From Raineya sp964654605 (GTDB taxonomy: Bacteria; Bacteroidota; Bacteroidia; Cytophagales; Thermonemataceae): a stretch of DNA of 64,000 bases. The translations under genes were made by a program, and so were the position numbers. Below, one piece after another: positions 16,698-24,378 of the stretch; the stretch's first letter is position 1; each line of letters begins with the position of its first letter. The notes beneath the pieces are model-generated. The model was not told the origin of the DNA. It made no database searches and worked only from the letters and a program-made list of their open reading frames with translations. The DNA lies in assembly GCA_964654605.1 (NCBI GenBank), contig CAZZLW010000071.1, forward strand, positions 7,401-71,400, given 5' to 3'.

Positions 16698-17969
16698 CTA
16701 AAAATAAATTCCTCCAAAACGTGGATTCACCACCGAATTATTGATAGAGCCAAAAGTATAACTGATACCGCCCAAACCCCAAATGGTGAAGTTAGTGCCT
16801 AAAATACCTGCTCCCAGCAGTACATTGTCGCGATTGATATCTTTGGGCAAAAAGAAAATTTGGTCTTGTACATACGAAGCCCCAAGATTGAGATTCAGAT
16901 TAAAGCCTTCAAAGGCTCTCCAACTGATATTTACTCTACCCGAAAAGCGATAAGTATCTTTATCTCTGAAAAAATGATGACCACCAATCTGACCGCCTAC
17001 GCTTCCCCAAGGTTGAACCAAACTGATAATGGCATCAAAACGATAATAAGGCTCCAGTTCCAGTAATCTATCTCTTTCGTTGATGTTTCGCAAGTGCCAT
17101 AAACGATAGCCTGCCTGAGCGATTAGGCGAAATTGCTTTTGTGTATTTACAGAATTTGGAAAAATATTGTATTCTATCGCAGGGGCTATGGTACTGGACA
17201 GACGTAAATTACTACGTACCGAAGAACCATTTTGGGCATAGCCCCCTATTGCCCAATGTTCCGAAAGGCTTTTTACTACCAAAGCATTTGCATAATGTCC
17301 TTCATTTTTAGCTTTGATAGTTTCTGAATACACATTGCCATCGCTATCAAGCGTTTCAAAAATAAACTTATTGAAATTTACATTGTAGCCAAAAGAGCTT
17401 TGTACTTTTAGTTCTGGTTTTATTCGGTTTATATCAAAATAGAGGTCTAATCCATAATTTAGAAAGTTACTTTCTGCATTCAAGTTACCCCAGCCGCCCA
17501 GAGTAAAAACCCAATAATCCCACTTATCTTTTTGGATAAGAGCTTTTTCGGTAGCTCTTTTAGGTAAATCTACGCTTATCTGATTTGCCCATTCGGTATG
17601 TTTTAGGTATGCTACCAAGCCCAATTTGAGCGTTCTGACAAGTTGTCCTCTCATCATATCTTCGGTATCGGCTTGCTTGGTAGAAAATTTGAGCGTATCG
17701 TTATGGTTTTTGAACTGATTTTGCCCAATGAAAGTGAGCGTATAGTTACTGCCACCTGCTCCGTTATCTTGGCTAATAATAAGCACTTGAATATCTGCTT
17801 GAAACCTGTCCCGAACAAAATCAAAAAAAGAAAGCTCGGTACGTACATAATCCTCAAAGCACCAAGAGGTGCAATTCAAGAAAAGTTTTAAGCGTTCTAC
17901 GCTATCGGCTTTTTGTGCAAAGGCATTGGTAAAGCACAAAAAAAGCACAAAGAAAAGTAGTCTTTTCAT
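16698..17969 (-). CDS. Uncharacterised outer-membrane protein with RTE/DR domain
   Basis: A 423-aa exported protein (signal peptide MKRLLFFVLFLCFTNAFAQ). Its N-terminal ~130 residues contain CTSWCFEDYVRTELSFFDF, then VRDRFQADIQVLI and GGSNYTLTFIGQNQF. I remember this DYxRTE...FVxDRxxADI...G-T-FxG pattern from uncharacterised proteins in several phyla, but I know no function for it. The rest is a series of amphipathic beta-strands typical of a small outer-membrane barrel. The C-terminus ends in Phe (FGGIYF), as barrels often do. It is not clearly linked to a neighbour: ftsA ends 74 bp upstream on the same strand. Confidence 0.7.
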   Translation of the reverse strand: MKRLLFFVLFLCFTNAFAQKADSVERLKLFLNCTSWCFEDYVRTELSFFDFVRDRFQADIQVLIISQDNGAGGSNYTLTFIGQNQFKNHNDTLKFSTKQADTEDMMRGQLVRTLKLGLVAYLKHTEWANQISVDLPKRATEKALIQKDKWDYWVFTLGGWGNLNAESNFLNYGLDLYFDINRIKPELKVQSSFGYNVNFNKFIFETLDSDGNVYSETIKAKNEGHYANALVVKSLSEHWAIGGYAQNGSSVRSNLRLSSTIAPAIEYNIFPNSVNTQKQFRLIAQAGYRLWHLRNINERDRLLELEPYYRFDAIISLVQPWGSVGGQIGGHHFFRDKDTYRFSGRVNISWRAFEGFNLNLNLGASYVQDQIFFLPKDINRDNVLLGAGILGTNFTIWGLGGISYTFGSINNSVVNPRFGGIYF

Positions 17970-18043
17970 AGTTTATGGTTTAACACAAATTACTTTGCTT
18001 ATGCTATTTTTAGAAAAAAAATACACAAGAGGTTACCATATTT

Positions 18044-19381
18044 TTAGTAATCATCTTTGTCATCAACATCATCAAGCAAAAAGCTCTTGGTGCGGTCAAT
18101 GAGTTTATTCAAAAATCCAGAGAAAGATTGTCCTTTGGTGTTTTTTTCTTTTTTAGGGACTTCAGTAGAAGTAGTTTGGGCTGAGGGAGTGTTATTGCTT
18201 TGAGGTAATAAATCTCTATCGTCCAAGGAGCGGAAACCTGCCAGTGCCAAGCCAATAGCCGTAGCATAAGAAGGTTGATTGACAAGATTGATATTCGTAG
18301 GTGTAAGGTATTCGGTAGGGTGCCCGATGCGTACAGGCAAACCTGTATGCAGTTCAAACAATTCTTTAATGCCCTCTAAAAGTGAGCCACCGCCAGTTAG
18401 TACAATGCCTTGCGAAAGATTATCGTGGCAACCTGAACGCAAAATTTCTTTATAGACTTCTTCAATGATTTCAGTCATTCGGGCTTCAATGATGCGGGCT
18501 AAATTTTTAAGAGAAATTTCACGAGCAGGGCGGTTGCGTAAGCCGGGAATGGATACCACTTCCATACTGCTGGCTTGTTCGGCAATGGCTTTGCCAAAAC
18601 GCACTTTTAGCAATTCGGCTTGGTTTTCCATAAGCATACAGCCATTTTTGATGTCGGAAGTGATTACCTTTCCGCCGAAAGGAATAACCGCCGTATGGCG
18701 AAGGATATTGTCGTAAAAAACAGCTAAATCGGTAGTACCCCCGCCAATATCAACCAAGGCAACGCCTTCTTTACGCTCTTCGGGGGTAAGGCAAGCCAAA
18801 CTGGAAGCTATGGGTTCTAAAATAAGGTCTTGAATGGTAAGCCCTGCTTTCTTGATACATTTCTTGATGTTATCCAGTGAGGTAGTTTGGGCGGTGATGA
18901 TATGAAAGTTGGCTTCCAATTTCACGCCTGCCATACCTACGGGGTCGTTGATGTCGGTTTCGTTATCTACAATAAAATCTTGGGGCATCACGTGAAGTAT
19001 CTGCGAGCCTGCGGCAATGGGCGTTTTGTACATATCGTTAATGAGCCGCATTACATCAGCATTGGAAATTTCGTCTTCGGTAGAATGACGGGTAATGCCA
19101 CCTTTTTGGGTAAAAGTACGTATATGTTGCCCTGCAATACCTACATTTACAACTTCTATGCGAATATTAGACATTTGTGAGGCTTTGGCTATGGCACTTT
19201 TGATTGCCTCTACGGTTTTTTCTATATTAGAAATCACACCACGATTTACCCCTTCCGATTCGGCTCTACCAAAACCTAATATTTCAATTCTATCTCTATC
19301 CAGTGCGTCCTGACGAGCTACCACAGCACAAATTTTAGTGCTACCAATGTCTAAACCGACAACAATTCTATCGTTTTGCAT
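18044..19381 (-). CDS. ftsA: Cell division protein FtsA
   Basis: Actin-like ATPase that tethers FtsZ to the inner membrane at the division site. Motifs: GLDIGSTKICAVVA (phosphate 1), ALVDIGGGTTDLAVF (phosphate 2) and VLTGGGSLLEGI (adenosine). The SHS2/1C insertion region lies between about residues 85 and 165. Near the C-terminus an amphipathic helix (FSGFLNKLIDRTKSFLL) looks like the membrane anchor, followed by an acidic tail. I chose the ATG at 19381, which overlaps the end of ftsQ by 14 nt and implies translational coupling. No ftsZ follows, which is unusual. Confidence 0.95.
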   Translation of the reverse strand: MQNDRIVVGLDIGSTKICAVVARQDALDRDRIEILGFGRAESEGVNRGVISNIEKTVEAIKSAIAKASQMSNIRIEVVNVGIAGQHIRTFTQKGGITRHSTEDEISNADVMRLINDMYKTPIAAGSQILHVMPQDFIVDNETDINDPVGMAGVKLEANFHIITAQTTSLDNIKKCIKKAGLTIQDLILEPIASSLACLTPEERKEGVALVDIGGGTTDLAVFYDNILRHTAVIPFGGKVITSDIKNGCMLMENQAELLKVRFGKAIAEQASSMEVVSIPGLRNRPAREISLKNLARIIEARMTEIIEEVYKEILRSGCHDNLSQGIVLTGGGSLLEGIKELFELHTGLPVRIGHPTEYLTPTNINLVNQPSYATAIGLALAGFRSLDDRDLLPQSNNTPSAQTTSTEVPKKEKNTKGQSFSGFLNKLIDRTKSFLLDDVDDKDDY

Positions 19382-20120
19382 ATTCACAAACAACCTGTTG
19401 ATGATATTTTAAGCTAATTTTTTCGTAAGCGTTCCAGCCCTTGCGAGGCAAAATATAACGGCAAAGAATTTCTAACTTTCGTAATTTATTTTCCCACTCT
19501 TCTAAACTTCCAAAATCAATTTCTGACTCCGACAGCTGTAAATATATCTTAAAACCCTGACGAAACTTGGCAATCTGTGCGATATGTGAGCGAAAAAAAG
19601 AATTTGATGTAATTTTTTGAAGCAAAGCTAACAATTTTTTATCATTTTCGTTGTTTTCAAAGTCAAAATTTACTTCATCGGTACTCAAAACCAAACAATG
19701 AGGCGTAAATTTTTTAGAAAAAGGAATACTTCTGCCTTTGCTATCCAAATAAAAACTTTCTTGTTTGTTCCAAATTCTTACAATAGGCTTTACCAAACGC
19801 ACCCATACAGCAAGCTCTCCATTCAGCTTTTTGCTGATGATACAATCTTCTACAAAAGCATTGGCTTTGAGCCTTTTTTCTAAATGTCTGGTATTGATAA
19901 ACTTGTAGGGTGTATTTAGCAAAAATTCACGGCTGTTGCTATCCAAAAGACTTTGAATATCTTTTTCATCTAAAAAAAAATTACCTCCGTTGTCATCAAT
20001 TTCTATGGATAGCTTTTGGCAATACTGATTTTCGTAATAGCTTCCCGAAGCACCCAACAAAAATACTATGCCCAATAATCCCAAGAGCCAACGGACTTCT
20101 CTTCTGATACGAAATTTCAT
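19368..20120 (-). CDS. ftsQ: Cell division protein FtsQ/DivIB
   Basis: Bitopic inner-membrane divisome protein linking FtsA/FtsZ-side and periplasmic division proteins. The 250-aa sequence has a short basic cytoplasmic N-terminus, one membrane span (~residues 9-30, VRWLLGLLGIVFLLGASG) and a periplasmic POTRA-like/beta domain (LDSNSREFLLNTPYKFINTR ... LNGELAVWVRLVKPIVRI). Sequence conservation in this family is low; the call rests on topology plus the directly overlapping ftsA. It has its own promoter upstream, so the pair seems separated from the mur genes that usually precede it. Confidence 0.88.
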   Translation of the reverse strand: MKFRIRREVRWLLGLLGIVFLLGASGSYYENQYCQKLSIEIDDNGGNFFLDEKDIQSLLDSNSREFLLNTPYKFINTRHLEKRLKANAFVEDCIISKKLNGELAVWVRLVKPIVRIWNKQESFYLDSKGRSIPFSKKFTPHCLVLSTDEVNFDFENNENDKKLLALLQKITSNSFFRSHIAQIAKFRQGFKIYLQLSESEIDFGSLEEWENKLRKLEILCRYILPRKGWNAYEKISLKYHQQVVCEYAKR

Positions 20121-20142
20121 TGATTTTGCTTTGCAACATTTG

Positions 20143-20171
20143 CAAATTTACAATTTTGTCTAAATAAACAA
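20143..20171 (-). promoter_or_regulatory. Promoter of ftsQ-ftsA
   Basis: On the minus strand, TAAATTTG (20150-20143) is a -7 box, and TTG (20171-20169) lies 18 nt upstream. It sits 22 nt ahead of the ftsQ start. Confidence 0.6.
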
Positions 20172-20232
20172 ACTTTTCAGTTATTTTTTATTTTTGTGCG
20201 ATAGCTAAACAAAAACTTTGGGAATTGTTCAA

Positions 20233-20359
20233 GTCTAATTTGTAGTGTAGAAACAGGAAACAAGATGCAGGAAACAGGATTTAGAACATTTGAATATTTA
20301 GACGGAATAAAACTTTTACTTCAAACTCTTGAACCTTAACCTTTTGAACGTAAATAATT
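20233..20359 (+). repeat. Dispersed intergenic repeat, copy B
   Basis: Matches 9465-9592 in inverted orientation (about 14 differences over ~130 columns by hand). It begins GTCTAATTTGTAGT, contains two CAGGAAACA units and ends TTGAACGTAAATAATT, 18 bp before the cobT start codon and in the same orientation as cobT. Confidence 0.85.
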
Positions 20360-20377
20360 GCAAAATTTTTTGCCAAA

Positions 20378-21385
20378 ATGAACCTTGCCGAGCAACTGCA
20401 ACAAAAAATAAACCAAAAAACCAAACCTTTGGGAGCTTTGGGAAAACTTGAAAAATTGGCTTTACAGATAGGTATTCTACAAAAAACGCTAACACCTTCC
20501 TTGCAAAATCCAACAATAGTGGTTTTTGCAGGTGACCACGGCATTGCCCAAGAAGGGGTTAGTGCGTATCCGCAAGAAGTTACCTACCAAATGGTACTAA
20601 ACTTTTTGCGTGGAGGTGCGGCTATCAATGTTTTTTGCAGACAGCATCAACTGGCTCTGAAAGTAGTAGATGCGGGTGTAAAATATCATTTTGAGCCTCA
20701 CCCCGATTTAGTTTCAGCCAAAGCAGGCTGGGGCACAAAGAATTTCTTGCAAGCTACTGCAATGAACGAAAGTGAGCTACAATTTTGCTTGCAAGAAGGA
20801 AGCCAAATTGTCAGAAAATTGTTGGAAACAGGCTGTAATACGATAGGTTTTGGCGAAATGGGCATTGCCAATACTTCTGCCGCAAGTATGCTGATGAGTT
20901 ATCTGTGCGATTTGCCCATTGAGCAATGTGTAGGCAAAGGCACTGGGGTTGATGATAAAGGGCTTTTGCATAAAATTGAAGTTTTGAAAAAAGCACAAAG
21001 TTTTCACGGAAAAATAAGCAATCCTTTGCAAATTTTACAGACTTTTGCAGGTTTTGAAATGGCTCAGATGTGTGGGGCAATGCTGGAGGCTTTTCGGCAA
21101 GAGATGCTCATTTTGATAGACGGCTTTATTGCCAGCAGTGTTTTTTTGGTAGCCCAAGCCATAGAACCTGCCATCAAGCAAAATGCTATTTTTTGCCACC
21201 AAAGCAACGAAATGGGACATCGGCGTATGCTGGAATTTTTACAAGCAGAACCTTTGCTCCAATTGGATATGCGTTTGGGTGAAGGAACGGGCTGTGCGGT
21301 GGCGTTCCCAGTCATACAAAGTGCGGTGGCTTTTCTGAACGAAATGGCAAGTTTTGAAAGTGCAGGCGTGAGCGAAAAAAGCTAA
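20378..21385 (+). CDS. cobT: Nicotinate-nucleotide-dimethylbenzimidazole phosphoribosyltransferase
   Basis: Makes alpha-ribazole phosphate from nicotinate mononucleotide and dimethylbenzimidazole, for the lower ligand of cobalamin. The 335-aa length fits. Motifs include FAGDHGIAQEGVSAYP near residue 50, LRGGAAINVFC, GFGEMGIANTSAASM, FCHQSNEMGHR and MRLGEGTGCAVAFP. The C-terminal catalytic glutamate is in FESAGVSEK. No other cobalamin gene is adjacent, so it may serve salvage or lower-ligand remodelling. Its TAA overlaps the TAG of the convergent glycosyltransferase by two bases. Repeat copy B ends just upstream and may carry its promoter. Confidence 0.95.
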   Translation: MNLAEQLQQKINQKTKPLGALGKLEKLALQIGILQKTLTPSLQNPTIVVFAGDHGIAQEGVSAYPQEVTYQMVLNFLRGGAAINVFCRQHQLALKVVDAGVKYHFEPHPDLVSAKAGWGTKNFLQATAMNESELQFCLQEGSQIVRKLLETGCNTIGFGEMGIANTSAASMLMSYLCDLPIEQCVGKGTGVDDKGLLHKIEVLKKAQSFHGKISNPLQILQTFAGFEMAQMCGAMLEAFRQEMLILIDGFIASSVFLVAQAIEPAIKQNAIFCHQSNEMGHRRMLEFLQAEPLLQLDMRLGEGTGCAVAFPVIQSAVAFLNEMASFESAGVSEKS

Positions 21386-22545
21386 TGATAAACCTTACTC
21401 GTCAGTAATTCCTGATACAATTTCAGAAGGGCTATCTTTTTCTGTTCCCAAGTAAAATGTTCCCGAATGTATTTTTGGGCATTTCTGCCAATTTCTTGGG
21501 CTTTGTACGGATAGGCATTCCATATACGAATGGCACGAGCCAGTTCCATTGGTCTATCGGCACGAATGAGCTTGCCCAAACTTTCATTTTCAATAATTTC
21601 ACGTACCACAGGCATATCCGAAGCTATCACAGGCGTACCTACTGCCATAGACTCCAAAATTTTTAGTGGCGAACAACCCTGCTCCAAATTTCGGCTACAT
21701 TCTTTCAGAGGGGCAACCGAACATAAGGCGTGTTGTACCCAAGCCGAAAGCTCATTTTTGGGCAAGCGGTATCGCCAAATAATTTTTTCTTGCAAACCCA
21801 ACTTTTCAGCAAATTTGTGATACCTCTTACAAAAACGAGGTTTGTGCGAAGCACAAATCACCAAAAAAATATCTAAATCTTGCAAGAGCCGAAAAGCACG
21901 TAGCAATGTATCTACTCCTTGCCAACTTTGCAAAGCTCCAAAATAAATAACATACCTTTCGGGGGCTTCTTGGGGGCGTTCTTGGGGCAGGGGAATTTCT
22001 GCCCCGTTACTGATAACACATATTTTTTCGGACGCAACACCTTTTTTGAGCAAAAAGCCTCTTATGACCTCAGAAGGGGCAACAATTTTATCACACTGCT
22101 CCAAGCAAAAATTTTCCAAATGCTGGATTTGGGTTAAAACTTTCCCCGATACTTCGTAGCGGTACGAAAGTTCTATGGAGGGTAAGGCATTTACCTCAAA
22201 AATAGTTTTGTAATTTTTGTTCGGGTTAGCTAGTATTGGTACTCCCGACCAAATATCCCGAAAATGAACAATCTGCAAATGTGGCATTTTTTTCAAGGCA
22301 AAGGCAAGTTCTTCGCTGTACCTTTCGGTACGATGCAAAAATTCCTTTTCTTGCAAAAAAACTCGCTGAATAAAGCCATTTTGCCAAATTTCCTTTTCAG
22401 GTAGCTCCTCATCTCCCAAAACCCACAACAAACCATCAGGGTAGTGGGTGAGCAGTGAACCTGCAAAATGATGTATATGCGTAGCCGCCCCTTTTGCCGA
22501 AGGGAAAACATCATAGGCGGCATATAAAGAGCGAAAGTCTTGCAT
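21382..22545 (-). CDS. Glycosyltransferase family 4 protein
   Basis: A 387-aa GT-B enzyme with an N-terminal acceptor domain (a Gly/His-containing loop at AKGAATHIHHFAGSL) and a C-terminal nucleotide-sugar domain (APSEVIRGFLL, ICVISNGAEI, VIYFGALQSWQGVDTLLRAF). The retaining-GT4 signature is EQGCSPLKILESMAVGTP followed by VIASDMPVVREI. Retaining transfer of an activated sugar to a cell-surface glycan or other acceptor is expected; the sugar is unknown. It begins 5 bp after the histidine-kinase gene and is the last gene of the hutU-kinase-GT run. It shares overlapping stop codons with cobT. Confidence 0.85.
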   Translation of the reverse strand: MQDFRSLYAAYDVFPSAKGAATHIHHFAGSLLTHYPDGLLWVLGDEELPEKEIWQNGFIQRVFLQEKEFLHRTERYSEELAFALKKMPHLQIVHFRDIWSGVPILANPNKNYKTIFEVNALPSIELSYRYEVSGKVLTQIQHLENFCLEQCDKIVAPSEVIRGFLLKKGVASEKICVISNGAEIPLPQERPQEAPERYVIYFGALQSWQGVDTLLRAFRLLQDLDIFLVICASHKPRFCKRYHKFAEKLGLQEKIIWRYRLPKNELSAWVQHALCSVAPLKECSRNLEQGCSPLKILESMAVGTPVIASDMPVVREIIENESLGKLIRADRPMELARAIRIWNAYPYKAQEIGRNAQKYIREHFTWEQKKIALLKLYQELLTSKVYH

Positions 22546-22550
22546 TAAGA

Positions 22551-24368
22551 TTAGGATTGGGTAAGGGGTAAAACAACTTCAAAGGTGCTACCTGCTCCAA
22601 GTTCTGAAAAGACATTGATTTTCCCGTGCAAACTTTCTACAATGCCCAAACTAATAGAAAGCCCTAAACCCGTACCTTTGCCTATTTCTTTGGTTGTGTA
22701 AAAGGGCTCAAAAATATGTTTGAGCTTTTCACTATCAATGCCTGTGCCGCTATCGCTTATACTTACACTTACCTTGCCGTTTTGAAGTTTGGTTTCAAGG
22801 GTAATTTTGCCTTTTTCGGCTTTTTTTTCTTCAATGGCGTGAATGGCATTGATGAGCAAATTCATAAAAACTTGGCTGAGCTTGGTAGGGTAGGCGTCTA
22901 TCAGGGGTATTTGTGGGGAGTATTTTTTTTCAACCTCAATGCCATTTTTGATTTGGTTGTATAGCAGGGCAAGAGAATTATCCAAAATCTCGTGTAAGTT
23001 CGTTTTTTCTAATACCGAATCATTGCTTTTGGTAAAGCTACGCAAGCCCCTGACAATTTCAGCAGCTTGGTTGGCTCCTGTACGAATATTCTTGATAAGG
23101 TCTTGGGTTTCTTGCAAAATTTCTTCAAAAGAGAGCTGTTGCTGAAGGTTTTGAATATTTTTTTTGTGTGAATCAAAATTTTCTTTGCTAAGTTTTTCGT
23201 ATTCGCTGATGATTTCCAAAAGGTCGTTGATGTTGGCTTTTAAGCCTTCGGCACTGCCCAAAATGTAGGCAATCGGATTATTAAGTTCGTGAGCAATGCC
23301 CGCCACCAAAGTACCCAAAGAAGCCATTTTTTCGGCTTGCACCAGTTGTTCTTGCATTTTTTGCAGTTGTTCCAAAGTAGTTTTAAGCTCTTCGTTGTAT
23401 TGTTTGAGGCTTTCTTGCGAAACTTTCAGTTCGGCATAAGCCGCTTTCAATTTATCCTCCGATTCTTTTATTTTCTGAATGTTGGCGATTGTACCTACCA
23501 GACGAATAGGCACACCAAATTCATCAAATTCAACCATTTTAGCACGATTCAGCACCCAACGATAGCTCCCGTCTTTGCAAAGCATACGGCACTCTCGCTT
23601 GAAGGAATTGAGCTTTTTGAGTAAAAATTTGTTGTAGGCTTCCGTGAATGTTTCTCTCTCTTCGGGGTGAATGTAGCTGAGCCAATTATCCCAAGTGATT
23701 TGGGTTTCTTGGGGCGAATAGCCTAAAATAAAATAAAAATTTTCGCTAAAATGAGCCTCTTGATTGATTAAATCTACATCATAGATGCCGTCTTTGCTGG
23801 CATACGAAACAAATCGTAGTGTTTTTTCTCGTTCTATGATTTTTTGCTCGGCGAGCTTTCGGCTATGTATAGAACGCAATACTCCTACTTCCAGAAAGGC
23901 TCTTCCTTGTTTTTTTCGCTTTATTTTAGAACGTAGCTGATACCACCTGTACTCGCCTGCACCTGTAAGCAAAAGCAAATCGGTTTCAAAAATATCGTTG
24001 TTTAGCTCTCCACGGAAAAACTTGGCTCTATCTTGTAAAAATTTTTCTTTTTGCGAAGGCTCAATAAGGTTGAGAAAAGTTTTGACAAGTGGCGGGAAAT
24101 GCTCCTTTTCGTAGCCTAAAAGGCGGATAAATTCATCAGAATACCAAATAGAGGCTTCCTCGTTAAAACTTTCAGGAATAACAAATTCCCATAAGCCTTC
24201 ACGCGACATCTGCGAAATTACCTTGTAGCGGTCGTAGAACTGAAAAATTTCTTCTTGCTTACTCAAAAGAAAATCTCTTTCGGCTTTTTGTTCAGCAAGC
24301 AACCTGACCAAATTTTTCAGTTCTATTTCCGAGAGGTTGTCTAAATCAAAATGAGGTAAAGGGTTCAT
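22551..24368 (-). CDS. PAS-domain sensor histidine kinase, cytosolic
   Basis: A 605-aa two-component kinase without a membrane span. It has an N-terminal helical coil, a PAS/PAC pair (LWEFVIPESFNEEASIWYSDEFI, residues ~55-170; DGIYDVDLINQEAHFSENFYFI, ~195-310), a coiled coil (~310-345), a HisKA H-box (SLGTLVAGIAHELNNP, phospho-accepting His) and HATPase_c (N-box VFMNLLINAIHAIE, G1 ISDSGTGID, G2 GKGTGLGLSIS). The HELNNP form is typical of NtrB-like soluble kinases. No response regulator is adjacent. It sits 10 bp after hutU in an operon, which hints, weakly, at a signal tied to nitrogen or histidine status. Confidence 0.92.
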   Translation of the reverse strand: MNPLPHFDLDNLSEIELKNLVRLLAEQKAERDFLLSKQEEIFQFYDRYKVISQMSREGLWEFVIPESFNEEASIWYSDEFIRLLGYEKEHFPPLVKTFLNLIEPSQKEKFLQDRAKFFRGELNNDIFETDLLLLTGAGEYRWYQLRSKIKRKKQGRAFLEVGVLRSIHSRKLAEQKIIEREKTLRFVSYASKDGIYDVDLINQEAHFSENFYFILGYSPQETQITWDNWLSYIHPEERETFTEAYNKFLLKKLNSFKRECRMLCKDGSYRWVLNRAKMVEFDEFGVPIRLVGTIANIQKIKESEDKLKAAYAELKVSQESLKQYNEELKTTLEQLQKMQEQLVQAEKMASLGTLVAGIAHELNNPIAYILGSAEGLKANINDLLEIISEYEKLSKENFDSHKKNIQNLQQQLSFEEILQETQDLIKNIRTGANQAAEIVRGLRSFTKSNDSVLEKTNLHEILDNSLALLYNQIKNGIEVEKKYSPQIPLIDAYPTKLSQVFMNLLINAIHAIEEKKAEKGKITLETKLQNGKVSVSISDSGTGIDSEKLKHIFEPFYTTKEIGKGTGLGLSISLGIVESLHGKINVFSELGAGSTFEVVLPLTQS

Positions 24369-24378
24369 AGCTAAGATT

